Source of the DNA: Hymenobacter sp. UV11
GTDB lineage: Bacteria; Bacteroidota; Bacteroidia; Cytophagales; Hymenobacteraceae
DNA length: 64,000 nt
Reading direction: 5' to 3'
NCBI RefSeq assembly: GCF_004684095.1
Contig: NZ_SRII01000001.1
Location: 248,001 to 312,000, forward strand
Shown: one piece after another, positions 42,246-52,500 of the stretch
How the letters are laid out: each line of letters begins with the position of its first letter
Position numbering within the stretch: the first letter of the stretch is position 1
The notes under the pieces: generated by a model
The model's database searches: none
The model's input: only the letters and a program-made list of their open reading frames with translations
Told to the model about the DNA's origin: nothing
Program-made: the position numbers and the translations under genes

Positions 42246-43319
42246 TTAACGGCCCAGTAATTCTTGGTAAACAGCGAGATAGCCGGCCGCCGCCTGTGCC
42301 CAGCTGAATTGCCCGGCCTGGGCCCGCGCCTCGGCCGCCCGCGCGGGCGAGTGCCGCGCCAGCCCGGCGGCCAGCGTGCGGCGCAGCGTGTCGGGGGCAA
42401 AATCGTCGAAGTAATAGGCTGCGTCGCCGCCCACCTCAGGCAGCGAAGTAAGGCGGCTCAAAAACACCGGCTTGCCCAGCTGCATAGCCTCCACCACCGG
42501 CAGGCCAAAGCCCTCGGCCAGCGAGGGCTGCAAATACGCCACGCAGTGCTGATAATACCAGGTTTTATCGGCCTCACTGATGCGCGTAAGCACCGTAACG
42601 CGGTCGGCCGCGCCGGCCTGCGCCGCAGCGGCCCGAATGGTGGCCACGTAGTCGGGCTCGGCAAAGCTGCCGGCCAGCACCAACTCATACGCCGGGTCTT
42701 GCAGCAGCGCGGTCAGCACGTGGTAGTTCTTCTTGGCGTTGATGGTGCCCAGCCCAAACAGGAAGGGCCGGCGCGGCACGTAGGCCGGCGCGTGGGCGGG
42801 GGGTAGGGGCGCCAGCGCCTCCACCCCCCGCGGCACGTAGCGCAGCGGCTGGCGGCCGCGGTAGCCCAGCAGGTCGGCGTGGCGCAGGATGTCCTGACGC
42901 ACAAAATCGGAGATGGTCACCAGGTAGTCAGCGCGTTGAATGTTGCGGCGCACCATGGCCAGCTGCCGCACGTAGGTGCGCTCGTCGGGGCTTTCGTGCA
43001 AAAAATTGAGGTCGTGCACCGTCAAAACCACCTTGGTGAAAGGGCTGGTGGGCACGTACCAGCTCAGCTGCGAGGTGGCGTGCCACAGCCGAAAGCCGTA
43101 GCTGGGCGGGTTTAGGTACTTGTGAAAGCTGCGTTGCGTGAGGTAGCGCACGCCCGCGCGCCCCAGCCCGCCCACCTCGCGGGGCGGCACGTAGCAATAG
43201 AGCCGGTAGCGGTGGTTCTGGCGAATGAGCTCGTGGGCCAGCGGCACCACGAAGTGACTGAATCCGCTGTTGCGGTCTTTCAGCGGCTCACAATCCAGCA
43301 GAATACGGGGTAACGACAT
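42246..43319 (-). CDS. Glycosyltransferase family 4 protein
   Basis: The 357-residue enzyme is a GT-B glycosyltransferase with the EX7E-like signature LAEGFGLPVVEAM (near residue 272) and the donor-site region GTINAKKNYHVLTALL (near 186). It would transfer a sugar from an activated donor at the cytoplasmic face. The start MSLPRILLDCEPLKDRNSGF is taken at 43319; a frame open to 43667 has non-family residues. It is an unexpected member of this operon, sitting between the DUF4129 and DUF4350 genes, in the same orientation and tightly spaced. Confidence 0.9.
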   Translation of the reverse strand: MSLPRILLDCEPLKDRNSGFSHFVVPLAHELIRQNHRYRLYCYVPPREVGGLGRAGVRYLTQRSFHKYLNPPSYGFRLWHATSQLSWYVPTSPFTKVVLTVHDLNFLHESPDERTYVRQLAMVRRNIQRADYLVTISDFVRQDILRHADLLGYRGRQPLRYVPRGVEALAPLPPAHAPAYVPRRPFLFGLGTINAKKNYHVLTALLQDPAYELVLAGSFAEPDYVATIRAAAAQAGAADRVTVLTRISEADKTWYYQHCVAYLQPSLAEGFGLPVVEAMQLGKPVFLSRLTSLPEVGGDAAYYFDDFAPDTLRRTLAAGLARHSPARAAEARAQAGQFSWAQAAAGYLAVYQELLGR

Positions 43320-43341
43320 CAGGATAAGCGGGGCAGAAAAA

Positions 43342-44142
43342 TCAGGCGGGTTGCGCGCGGCCCGGCGCCGCGGCAGCCAGCTGCTGGGCCAGCTGCTGCT
43401 GGGCGGCCCGCGCCTGCTGGTAAAGGTCGGCCGAGAGGGGCAGCTCGCCATACCAGCTGTAGTCAAACTGCCGCGTGAGCTCGGCGAAGGCGAGCCGGCC
43501 GGCCGGGTAGCTGGCGGCCAGCTCGCGCAGGTAAGTCTGGTTGGTTTTGTCGGGCTGCCAGGAGATAAAGTCGCGGTCGGTGAGCTGCTTGAGTAGCTGC
43601 AAGTAGCCCAGGCGCAGCGCCAGGCGGCGGTTGCCAGCGGCCTCGGCCTGCGCAATGGCCTCGCCAAAGTTTAGCTCGTGAATATTTTCCTGGCCCACCT
43701 CGTAGGCGAGGGGTAGGCCGCGAGGCGCCCGGCCAAAAGCGCGGGTAATATCCACCTGCAACAATTTCAGCACCGCAAACACCAGCGCCGCCGCCATCAG
43801 GCCGTAGAAAAACACGTCCCAGGCCTTCTTCCCACCCTGGCTGCTCATGGCAGGGGTAAGCTGCCGCCACAGCCAGCGCAGTAGCCGCTGCCAAAAGCTG
43901 GCTTGCGCTGGCTCCTCGCGCACCTCCACGTATTGCAAGTCGTGCTGGCCGCGCAATTCGCGCAGGCGGGCGGCGGCCGGGCGGCGCACCACGGCCGGCG
44001 CAGAAGGGGGGGGTAGGGGCGCCGCCACGCTGGTGTCGGCGCGCGGCGGGGCCAGGCGGTTCCAGGCGGTCGGCCCCTGCGCCGGAGCGGGGCCGGCCGC
44101 CAGCAGCAGCATGGGCAAAAAGAAGAAGGGTAGGCGGCGCAT
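43342..44142 (-). CDS. DUF4129 domain protein
   Basis: The 266-residue product has a signal peptide (MRRLPFFFLPMLLLAAGPAP), a low-complexity Pro/Ala-rich stretch, one membrane helix near residue 125 and a cytoplasmic DUF4129 domain: ALRLGYLQLLKQLTDRDFIS (near 178) and AFAELTRQFDYSWYGELPLS (near 222). The longer open frame from 44325 lies inside the next gene. DUF4129 proteins recur in MoxR/DUF58 clusters; no activity is assigned. Confidence 0.87.
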   Translation of the reverse strand: MRRLPFFFLPMLLLAAGPAPAQGPTAWNRLAPPRADTSVAAPLPPPSAPAVVRRPAAARLRELRGQHDLQYVEVREEPAQASFWQRLLRWLWRQLTPAMSSQGGKKAWDVFFYGLMAAALVFAVLKLLQVDITRAFGRAPRGLPLAYEVGQENIHELNFGEAIAQAEAAGNRRLALRLGYLQLLKQLTDRDFISWQPDKTNQTYLRELAASYPAGRLAFAELTRQFDYSWYGELPLSADLYQQARAAQQQLAQQLAAAAPGRAQPA

Positions 44143-44171
44143 ACGAATGCCAGAAGTCGTGAAGAAGAAGC

Positions 44172-45182
44172 TTAGTACTCGCCTTCCTCGTCGGGCTGGT
44201 AATAGCCCGACTGAGCCGTGGGCGCAGGCTGCCCCAACTGGCTCACCAGCAGGCTTGTGCCATAACCGTCTTTCTGCTCCACGAGGTTGAAATACTGGAA
44301 TGCAAGTGCCAGCAGCGGCACGCAATAGGTGAAGATGAAACCGATTAAATAGATGCCCTGCCCTGCATAGGCCAGCACGCTGCTGCTCAGGCCCGGCAAG
44401 CCCAGGAAGTGCCCGGCCGTGAGCGCATAACTAGGCAGGGCAAACACGATAGTGAGCATAGATTGAATGATGGAGGCCACAAAAAGAAGTCCCCAGGTAG
44501 CCCACCAGCGCCCCTTTATCAGCCGAAAGCACCGGCCAACGGAAGCAAAAATGGGTCCGTCCTCAAACCACAGCACCGGCAGGAGCAAGCTGAGCGCAAT
44601 GCCCGCGTAAATCATGAAAATGTAGGCGATGGGAAGCAAAATGCCCGCGAGCATAATGCTTCCCCCGCTACCCCCCTTGCCCTTGCCCACGGCTCCCAGA
44701 AACACCATGGATACCACTCCGCCAAGCAGCAGGCCCACCACTATTGCCAGCCCAATGGCCTGCGCCAGGCGGCCAAACCGGCCGCGCAGCTCGGCCCACA
44801 CGATGGTGGGCGTTATGGGCTCGGTAGCAGGCAGCTGCAGCCGGGCCCGCACGTAGGCGTAGAGGGTGCTGGTCAGCAGTAAAAAGCCCAGCATTATCCC
44901 CACTACGCTTAGCCCCAGCGCGCCAAAATTCATGAACTGAAAAGCGCTGCTGCTGTAATTGATGACTGAGCGGCCTTGTTGGCTCGCCACTGCCCGAAAG
45001 GCCGAACTTGCATAAATCCCCAGCCCGATGCCAGCGAGCAGCGCTACCGGCAACACAAAGTAGACCAGGCACTTGCCCAACGGCCGCCAGTGCATGCCGA
45101 TAAACTCGAACGTGGCCGAAATCTTGGCGCCAAAATCTCGCTCTTGCCAGAAGTCGGCGGGGGTAGTGTAGGTGTTTCTCAT
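44172..45182 (-). CDS. Polytopic membrane protein of the MoxR cluster
   Basis: The 336-residue protein begins MRNTYTTPADFWQERDFGAK and then has about six hydrophobic segments, with a polar C-terminal tail (SQLGQPAPTAQSGYYQPDEE). The layout of this protein, with the beginning FWQERDFGAKISATFEFI, recurs in Bacteroidota between SpoIIM and DUF4129 genes. I do not know a function; transport or assembly at the membrane is a guess. It is 29 bases from the DUF4129 start. Confidence 0.7.
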   Translation of the reverse strand: MRNTYTTPADFWQERDFGAKISATFEFIGMHWRPLGKCLVYFVLPVALLAGIGLGIYASSAFRAVASQQGRSVINYSSSAFQFMNFGALGLSVVGIMLGFLLLTSTLYAYVRARLQLPATEPITPTIVWAELRGRFGRLAQAIGLAIVVGLLLGGVVSMVFLGAVGKGKGGSGGSIMLAGILLPIAYIFMIYAGIALSLLLPVLWFEDGPIFASVGRCFRLIKGRWWATWGLLFVASIIQSMLTIVFALPSYALTAGHFLGLPGLSSSVLAYAGQGIYLIGFIFTYCVPLLALAFQYFNLVEQKDGYGTSLLVSQLGQPAPTAQSGYYQPDEEGEY

Positions 45183-45254
45183 AGCTGATTGGTGAAGGGT
45201 TGATTGGTAGTCGTTTGTCGTGGCGAGTAACCGTTTGTTAGTGTAAGTAATCGT

Positions 45255-45344
45255 CTGTCATTGCGAGCCCGCGAAGCAATCGCACCAGAACGAGCAGTTG
45301 GAATATCGTTCTAGTGCGATTGCTTCGCAGGCTCGCAATGACAG
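45255..45344. repeat. Inverted repeat between SpoIIM gene and the next membrane protein gene (GTCATTGCGAG/AAGCAATCG family)
   Basis: Arms 45255-45293 and 45306-45344 (39 bases) are inverted copies with two mismatches around a 12-base loop. The core GAAGCAATCGCACCAGAACG is shared with the element at 34646-34745, so this family occurs twice in the window. It is intergenic, 22 bases after the SpoIIM stop. Confidence 0.94.
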
Positions 45345-45366
45345 TTTGCCCATTACCCATTATCCT

Positions 45367-46320
45367 CTACCTATTACCCGCTACCCGGCGCTGCACCACG
45401 CGCGGATAAATGCCAAAGTACCAGATGATAAACGCCGCCGAGCCGCCAATGATGCTCAGGCTCAGGGCCACCGGCATTTCGGTGTGGCGCGTCACGAAGC
45501 TTTCCAGAAAAGCGGCCGCCACGATGATGGGCACCAGCCCCAGCGCCAGCTTAATGGCATCGCGGGCGGCGCGGGCCAGCGACTCGCGCCGCCCGTAGGT
45601 GCCCGGAAACAGCAACCCGCCGCCCAGAATAAACCCCGCCCCGCCGGCCAGCACGATGCTCGGAATTTCGAGCGTGCCGTGAATCCAGATGGTGAGCAGC
45701 GAGGGCAGCAGCACGTGCTGCTGGTAGAAAAAATACTGGAACGCGCCCAGCATTACCCCATTAAAAAAGAGCGAGTACAGCGTGCCTACCCCCAGCGTGA
45801 GGCCCCAGGCGAAGGTGCGCAGCGCTACGTATAGGTTGTTGCCCGCAATGCCCAGAAACATCACCCCCGAGCCGCCCGACTTATATATGGCCATTGGGTC
45901 GCCACGCCGGATGTTGGCCAGCGTCTGGTTTACGTAATCGTCGCCGAGCACTACCCGCACAAAATCGACATCATAGGCCGCCGAAAGTGCCCCCAGCAGC
46001 GTGAACAGCACAAACAGCCCCATCGCCCAGGCCAGCGCCGCCTGGTGCCGGGCCACCACCAGCGGCACCTCCACGGCCCAGAAGTGGCCCAGCCGGCGCG
46101 GCTGCTCGGCCTTATTCTTATAAAGCGACTGGTGCAGGCGGCCGGCCAGCTGGTTGAGGTAGGCCGTGGTGGGCGAGGCGGGGTAGAAGGTCTGGGCGTA
46201 GGCCAGGTCGTCGGTGAGGGCCACGAAGCGGGCGGCCAGCTCGTCGGGATTAGTGGCCGGGTGCGCCTCGTACTGCTGCCAGCGGGCCTGGTTTTGGCGC
46301 AGAAAAGCGGCTTCGCGCAT
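45367..46320 (-). CDS. Stage II sporulation protein M (SpoIIM/DUF95) family membrane protein
   Basis: The 317-residue protein starts MREAAFLRQNQARWQQYEAH, then has a cytoplasmic helical part and about five membrane segments, with NNLYVALRTFAWGLTLGVGT and LLTIWIHGTLEIPSIVLAGG as the SpoIIM-family core. Despite the name the family is widespread in non-sporulating bacteria, where it usually stands beside RDD, DUF4129 and MoxR genes, as here. The molecular role is not settled. It is divergent from the RDD gene. Confidence 0.9.
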   Translation of the reverse strand: MREAAFLRQNQARWQQYEAHPATNPDELAARFVALTDDLAYAQTFYPASPTTAYLNQLAGRLHQSLYKNKAEQPRRLGHFWAVEVPLVVARHQAALAWAMGLFVLFTLLGALSAAYDVDFVRVVLGDDYVNQTLANIRRGDPMAIYKSGGSGVMFLGIAGNNLYVALRTFAWGLTLGVGTLYSLFFNGVMLGAFQYFFYQQHVLLPSLLTIWIHGTLEIPSIVLAGGAGFILGGGLLFPGTYGRRESLARAARDAIKLALGLVPIIVAAAFLESFVTRHTEMPVALSLSIIGGSAAFIIWYFGIYPRVVQRRVAGNR

Positions 46321-46417
46321 AAAGTGGCGGGGTTTGAGCCTTAAAGATAGGCGGCGGCCGCATAGCTACTCCGCGGTACGGATGTATTTTTCGGCTCGAT
46401 TTCTCGACCCCGGCTTT

Positions 46418-47176
46418 ATGGCGACCATCCGCATCCACACTACCCAAAACGTGACGCTCGAATACGAGGTAGCCAGCCTCGGCGACCGCATCGTGGCTAC
46501 GCTCATCGACTACTTCGTGCTCCTGGCCTGGGGCGTGCTGTGGGGGGTGCTATTCACCTCAGTAGCCTCGCGCAACCACGAGAGTGGCACTACTGACTGG
46601 GGCAGTGCCGCCGGCATCGTTGCCATCGTCATTATAACCATCATCTTAGCACCCTATTTGTTGTATTTTCTGCTCAGCGAAATCTTCTTTAACGGCCAGA
46701 CCATCGGTAAAAAAGCCCGCGACCTGCGCGTGGTGCGCCTCGACGGCACCGCGCCGCGCGTGGGCGACTACCTGCTGCGCTGGCTGCTGCGGCTGGTCGA
46801 TTTTGGGTTTGGCGGGGGCATTGTGGCCGTAGTGGCCATCGCCGCTGGCGGCAAGGGCCAGCGCCTCGGCGACATGGCGGCCGGCACCAGCGTTATCAGC
46901 CTGCGGCACCGGCCCCAGGTGCTAGCCGACCTGCCCAGCCCGGCCGCGCTGGCCGGCTACCAGCCCGTTTTTCCGCAGGCCGCCGACCTCAGTGACCACG
47001 ACGTGGCCCTGCTGCGCCAGCTGCTGAGCCGCTCCATAAAGCAGGGTAATTACGTGCTGCTCAACGAAACAGCTACCAAAATAAAGCAGCTGCTCGGCGT
47101 GCATACCGACCTGCCCGACGAGGCTTTTCTGCAAACTATTCTGCGTGACCACACCTACCTCGCGGCGCAGGGGTAG
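46418..47176 (+). CDS. RDD family membrane protein
   Basis: The 252-residue protein has the RDD core: VASLGDRIVATLIDYFVLLA (near residue 18) and FFNGQTIGKKARDLRVVRLD (near 89), with three or four membrane helices. The C-terminal 70 residues are helical and soluble. The ATG at 46418 begins MATIRIHTTQNVTLEYEVAS; an open frame from 46214 overlaps the SpoIIM gene and is not family-like. It is divergent from SpoIIM and belongs to the MoxR cluster. Confidence 0.92.
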   Translation: MATIRIHTTQNVTLEYEVASLGDRIVATLIDYFVLLAWGVLWGVLFTSVASRNHESGTTDWGSAAGIVAIVIITIILAPYLLYFLLSEIFFNGQTIGKKARDLRVVRLDGTAPRVGDYLLRWLLRLVDFGFGGGIVAVVAIAAGGKGQRLGDMAAGTSVISLRHRPQVLADLPSPAALAGYQPVFPQAADLSDHDVALLRQLLSRSIKQGNYVLLNETATKIKQLLGVHTDLPDEAFLQTILRDHTYLAAQG

Positions 47177-47202
47177 GGGGTAGCGCGGTTGCAGGTCGGG
47201 CG

Positions 47203-47877
47203 CTAGCGCTGCACGCTGCGCCTGGCGCGCTCAATACCGACCGCCGTCACGGTAACGACATCGGTGTAGGGCGCCCCGGCCGGGGTGGTGGGCGGCTGGT
47301 TCTGAAGCTGCGCCAGCCCGGCAAGCATCTCAAACCGCACGCGCAGGTAGAACCGGGCCGCCACCGGCTGGCCCTGGTACCGGGCCGGAATCCAGCGGTC
47401 GGGCAGTAGCTGCAGCGCGCGCCACACTTCCTCGTCACAGGCCGGCGACAGGCTGTGCTCGACCAGGTAGTGGCTGGTGTGGCCGTCGGGGTCCACGAGG
47501 TACGACAGGATAACGTCGCCCTGCAAGTGCTGCTGAATTGCCGCCACGGGGTAGTGCAGCTGTTTCTGCAGCTCGCGCCGCCGGCCGGCGCGGCTACCCA
47601 GGGGGCCCGGCGCCCGGTCGGGGTGTACCAGCTGCCAGGCGTCGCCCACGCGCAGCTCGTAGCGGGCCGTGTCGGGCCGCCGGTAGCCGATGCGGCTGGA
47701 GTCGTAGTTCATGCGCAGCTCCAGCTGGCCGGCCTCGTCAAAATATTCCCACACGCCGGTGGGCTGGCCTTTGGTGAGGGTGCCCCGCTCAAACGGCGCC
47801 GGCGGGGTGCGCTGGGCCAAGGCTGCCGGGCCGGTGGCCAGCAGCGCCAGGGCCAGCCAAAGCTGTTGGTTTTTCAT
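47203..47877 (-). CDS. Exported TonB C-terminal-like protein
   Basis: The 224-residue product has a signal peptide (MKNQQLWLALALLATGPAAL, cleavage near AQ) and a C-terminal region with GDVILSYLVDPDGHTSHYLV and CDEEVWRALQLLPDRWIPAR, the pattern of the TonB C-terminal domain. A short repeat near residue 25-45 (GVWEYFDEAGQLELRMNYD) resembles MORN/antitoxin-like YwqK repeats. It lacks the membrane anchor of a true energy-transducing TonB, so it is probably a periplasmic protein of unknown role. The ATG at 47877 is preferred to a TTG three codons upstream. Confidence 0.75.
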   Translation of the reverse strand: MKNQQLWLALALLATGPAALAQRTPPAPFERGTLTKGQPTGVWEYFDEAGQLELRMNYDSSRIGYRRPDTARYELRVGDAWQLVHPDRAPGPLGSRAGRRRELQKQLHYPVAAIQQHLQGDVILSYLVDPDGHTSHYLVEHSLSPACDEEVWRALQLLPDRWIPARYQGQPVAARFYLRVRFEMLAGLAQLQNQPPTTPAGAPYTDVVTVTAVGIERARRSVQR

Positions 47878-47954
47878 ATAAAGCAACTACGGCAGAATAG
47901 AAGCCCCAAGATACTGCGTAGCCTGCCGCCAGCCAGCGCTTACCGCCCAAAAAA

Positions 47955-47985
47955 AAGAGGCTTGCCCACTACGGGCAAGCCTCTT
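47955..47985 (-). terminator. Rho-independent terminator downstream of susD
   Basis: The stem AAGAGGCTTGCCC/GGGCAAGCCTCTT has a five-base loop and, read on the - strand, is followed by a run of eight T. It lies 25 bases after the SusD-family stop and ends the susCD transcript. Confidence 0.92.
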
Positions 47986-48009
47986 CAGGTTAGCTAGGGG
48001 GGGTAGGGC

Positions 48010-49500
48010 CTAGTTGCGGGTCATGAGCTGGTTGGTGGCCAATTCGGTAGATGGGATAGGCCACACGTAGAGCGTGTTGGCGGGTTCTATCGCGCCTATC
48101 GAGGCCTTGCCAGGGATGGTCATATCGAGGCGTAGCAGGTCGTTGTTGCGCAGGCCTTCACCCAGAAACTCGATGCGGCGCTCCAGCAGTAGGGCGTCGG
48201 TCATAGCGCTTACCGAAGCGAAAGTGGGGTAGGCGCCCGTGGGCAGCGAGCGGGTGCGCACGGCGTTGAGCAGTGCCAGGCCCTGGGCATCGACCGAGTT
48301 GGTCGAGCGAACCCGTGCTTCGGCCAGGTTCAGCAGCACTTCCGCGTAGCGAATAACCGGCGCTTTGTCGGTGTAGGGCGTGCCAGTGGGGTACTTTTTC
48401 AGGAAAGACTGCGTGCCCGCTTTCACCACGAAGTTGGTGCGGCGGGCATCGGCGGCATCCCAGCCCGTGTTGGCCACGATGCTGCCGGCGGCCGTATTTA
48501 GGCTATACTCGCCGTTGCCGCCCAGCGCGGTGGGCAGGAAGTAGTAGGCCAGCTGGTTCTGGGTGCCGGGCGCATCCTGGGCCGTGAAGGGGAAGGCCAG
48601 AATGCTTTCGGTAGTTTCCTGGGGCGCGGCAAATACGGCCGTTACCGAGGGGTTGAGGGCGTTGGGCACGCCCATGGGCGCCGCGTAGGGCGCGGCTGTG
48701 GGCACCAGCTTGTTGGCCTCCGTAATCACGCTGGCATACTGGCCCATGCTCAGGTACACCCGCGTTTTAAGGGCGATAGCCGTGTTGCGGTGCGCCCGCG
48801 TCACGTTTAGCGTGCCGGAACCATACGAGAGGGGTAGGTTTTGCTCGGCAAAGTTGAGGTCGCTCAAAATTTGCGCGTACACGTCGGCTACGGTGCTGCG
48901 GGCCAGGTCGTTATTACCTGGGCTGGTTTCGGCCTTGAGGCGCAAAGGAAGGCCAGGCTTAGTGCCTGCGCTCTCGATGTAGGGCCGGGCGTAGAGTTGC
49001 AGCAGCGAGTAGTAACACAGCGCACGCAGCAGCCGGGCCTCGGCCTGGTAGTTGAGCGCCGTGGCAGCAAACGTGCTGGGGAAGGTGGGCGCCACAAACT
49101 TGGTGGCGTTGGCATCGAGGCCAGCCAGAAATACATTTATCTGGTTGATGGCCCCGTAGCCGTAGCCCCAGGCATTGATAACGTCGTTTTGCGACTGCTC
49201 GGTGAGGGTGTGGTTCCAGACGCCAACGCCCGTTACGCCGTTCGACGTGAGGTTGATAAAGTCATTGGCCCGGATGTCGCCGTAAATCTGCATCCTACCC
49301 CCCAAAAAGTTGCCCGTCTTTACGAAGCTATACAAGCTGTTGACTTGCAGGGCAATGCGGTCGGGGGTATTGAATACTACCTGGTCCGAAAACTGAATTT
49401 GCGGCGTCGGGTTCAGCAGGTTGTTGTTGCACGAAAACGTGCCCAGGCTTAGGAGCGCGGCGCTAAGGATGGCCGCCTGCTTCGGTAATGCGAATTTCAT
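48010..49500 (-). CDS. SusD/RagB family outer-membrane nutrient-binding lipoprotein
   Basis: The 496-residue lipoprotein has a lipobox near residue 24 (LLSLGTFSC), then NNNLLNPTPQIQFSDQVVFN and tetratricopeptide-like helices typical of SusD. A C-terminal RagB/SusD domain includes KAPVIRYAEVLLNLAEARVR and LLERRIEFLGEGLRNNDLLR. It forms the lid on the SusC channel in the outer membrane and helps capture oligomers or peptides. The substrate cannot be inferred, because no degradative enzyme is adjacent. The gap to susC is 14 bases. Confidence 0.95.
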   Translation of the reverse strand: MKFALPKQAAILSAALLSLGTFSCNNNLLNPTPQIQFSDQVVFNTPDRIALQVNSLYSFVKTGNFLGGRMQIYGDIRANDFINLTSNGVTGVGVWNHTLTEQSQNDVINAWGYGYGAINQINVFLAGLDANATKFVAPTFPSTFAATALNYQAEARLLRALCYYSLLQLYARPYIESAGTKPGLPLRLKAETSPGNNDLARSTVADVYAQILSDLNFAEQNLPLSYGSGTLNVTRAHRNTAIALKTRVYLSMGQYASVITEANKLVPTAAPYAAPMGVPNALNPSVTAVFAAPQETTESILAFPFTAQDAPGTQNQLAYYFLPTALGGNGEYSLNTAAGSIVANTGWDAADARRTNFVVKAGTQSFLKKYPTGTPYTDKAPVIRYAEVLLNLAEARVRSTNSVDAQGLALLNAVRTRSLPTGAYPTFASVSAMTDALLLERRIEFLGEGLRNNDLLRLDMTIPGKASIGAIEPANTLYVWPIPSTELATNQLMTRN

Positions 49501-49514
49501 AAGGATAAATGCGA

Positions 49515-52500
49515 TTAGAAGCCAATGTTTAAGCCAGCGGTGTAGGTGCGGGCCTGGCCCACCGAGTTGCGGTCAACACCCGCGCCGGTGTTGCTAGCGC
49601 CATTGGTCGAAATTTCCGGGTCGATGCCCGAGTACTTGGTCACGAGGGCCGCGTTCTGCACCTGCACGTAGATGCGGGCGCTGGCCACGCTAAACCGGCT
49701 AAGCACGGTAGGGGCAATGGTGTAGCCCAGCTGGACGTTGCGCAGGCGGGCAAAGTCGCCACGCTCCACGTTCGACGACATCACCAGGGCCGAGCCGTTC
49801 GACACGTTGTCGCCATACACCACGCGGGGGTAGAGGGCGTTGGTATTGTCGGCCGTCCAGTGGTTTTTGATGTCCGACGCATTGTTCCAGAAGCGCTGGT
49901 CGTGCAGGCCAGCCTTGGTGCCGTTGTAGATGTAGTTACCGCCCGAAAACTGGATGAACACGCCCAAATCGAAGTTGCTGTAGCGGAAGGTGTTGTCCAG
50001 GCCGCCGTACCAGGTGGGTAGCACCGGGCCGTAGTACAGGCCATCGCCCAACTGCGTGGGGGCCGTGGTGTTTGAGCCGTCCGATACCTTGGTCCAGCCC
50101 GTCGAGCCGGTGCCCGTGGTGCCTTGGTAGTTGTACTGTACCAGCGTGCCGTCTATCTTCTTAATAATGCGCTGGCCGTTGAGCGGGTTCACGCCCAGCG
50201 ACTGCACCGCCAGAATTTCGCCTACCGAGTGGCCCACCTGCGTGTAGTTCACGGTTTCGAGGCCCGAGGTAGCCGTGCCGATGGCAGGCTGGCCTTCATA
50301 AGCCAGCGACCGCACCCGGTTTTTGAGGGTCGTCAGGTTGCCGCTCACTGTCCACGAGAACGCCTTGTTCTGAATGGCGTTGAAGCGCAGGTTCAGCTCA
50401 ATACCTTCGTTCGATACCGAGCCCACGTTGACCGGAATAGTGGTGCCGATGTTGGCCGGGCCAGGCGTAGAACTATTAGGAATACCTCTCGATGCGGCCT
50501 GCGGTACGTCCAGAATCAAGCCATCCACCAGGTTGCGGTAGTAAGCAAAATCGCCCGTCAGGCGGCTTTGAAGCAGGCCAAATGAGAGGCCGATGTCCGT
50601 TTTCTTGCTTATCTCCCAAGTCAGGTTAGGATTGCCCGCTCTAGCATAGTAGATGGTGGGGGTGGCCCCGTACAGGCCCGAGCCGTAGAGCTGAAGAGCC
50701 GCGAAGTCGTCGATACCCTGGTTGTTGCCCACGCTGCCGTAGCTGCCGGTCAGCTTGAAGAAGTCTAATGTCCGACCAAAGCTGGAGTTTTTCCAGAATT
50801 CTTCCTCCGACAGCACGTAGCCCACCGAAGCCCCGTAGAAGTTGCCAAATTTCTGGGCCCAGGCCGAATAGCCATCGCGCCGGGCATTGACCGTGAGCAA
50901 ATACTTACGGTCGAAATTGTAGTTCAATCGTCCAAAAAACGACACCAGGTAGTTAGTGCCCTGAAAATTACCCGAAGAGGCAATGTTGGTGTAGTTGCCC
51001 TCAAAGGTGGTGAAGAAGGGGTCAGCCACCTGGGTGCGGGTAGCGCCCCAGCGCAACACGTCGGTGTTCTGCTGCTCGTTGCCCAGCAGCAGCGAGAAGT
51101 TGTGCTTCTCGCCAAAGGTGTGGTCGTACTGCAGCGTGTTCTGCCAGTCCCAACGCTTGTTGGTGCGGTAGTAGTTGCTGGCCGAGCCGCCGGTCGAGTA
51201 GCCATCGCCCGCCAAGGACGTGGCAAACGACTTGTCCTCAAACGACAGGTTGTCGATGCCGAAGGTTGTGCGTAAGTTCAGGTTCTTGATAATCTCGTAG
51301 TTAGCGTACACGCTGCCCTGGATAGAGTTGCTCTGCGAGGTGAAGTAGTTGTTCTCCAGGTCCACTACCGGGTTGTAGTAGCCGGCCAGCAGCGGCGAGC
51401 CCGTGGTAGGGTTGATATTGGGGCCCGGCCCGAGGCCCGCGGTGCCCACGGCAGCGCCTGCGTTGTAGCTGCCATCGGGCAGGTAGGGCGACACGTTGGG
51501 GGGGAGCACCAGGGGTAGGCGGCCCAGGCCGGCCGTGCCAAAGGCACCGTCGCCCACCGAGCCCGAGTTGGGCGCGGCCGTCAGCGAGTTCGAGTAATTG
51601 AAGCGCGCGCCCACCGTAAAGCGTTTGAACAGGGTGTGCTCCACATTGACGCGGGCAGCGTAGCGGCGGAAGCTGTTGTTGGTCAGCATGCCCTTCTGGT
51701 TGGTGTAGTTCACCGACGCGTAGTAGTTGGTGCGCTCCGTACCGCCCGAAAAGTTCAGGTTGTGATTTTGCGACACGCCCGTGCGGTAGATATAGTCGTA
51801 CCAGCGCGTGTCGACGGGGTTGCCCGCCGCATCGGTAGCCAGCTTAAAGCCTTCGATGTTAGTAGCTGCCGCCCCAATGGCCGCCCGGTTGGCGTTCAGG
51901 TTGCGCACCGCTTCGTTCTTGATGGTCACGTAGTCCTGCGCGCCCAGAATATCGTAGAGCCGCACCGGCTTGGTTATGCCTACCCACGTGTCGTAGGAAA
52001 TGTGGTTCTGGTCTTTCTTGCCACGCTTGGTCGTGACGAGGATAACCCCGCCCGCCGCCCGCGAGCCGTAGATGGCCGTGGCCGACGCATCTTTCAGCAC
52101 GTCAATGCTGGCAATGTCTTCGGGGTTGATGTTGGCCAGCGGGTTGTTGGGCACGCTGCCCACCGCCGAGGTATTGCCCGAATACGTCGGAATACCGTCA
52201 ATCACAAACAGCGGCGCCGAGCTCAGCGAAATCGAGTTTACGCCCCGCACGCGGATAACGGGTGCCGCATTCAGCACCCCGTTGGGGGTAGTGATGTTGA
52301 CGCCCGGTGCCCGGCCTTGCAGGGCCTGGTCGAAGCTTTGCACCGGGGCCGTGGCAATCTCCTTGCCCGAGATGGTCGCCACCGAGCCCGTGAGGTCGCG
52401 GCGCGCCTGCGTGCCGTAGCCCACCACCACTACCTCGTCGAGGCCGGCGGCGGCGGCAGTTAGCTTCACGTTTACCGTCGATTGGGTGCCGATGGCTACC

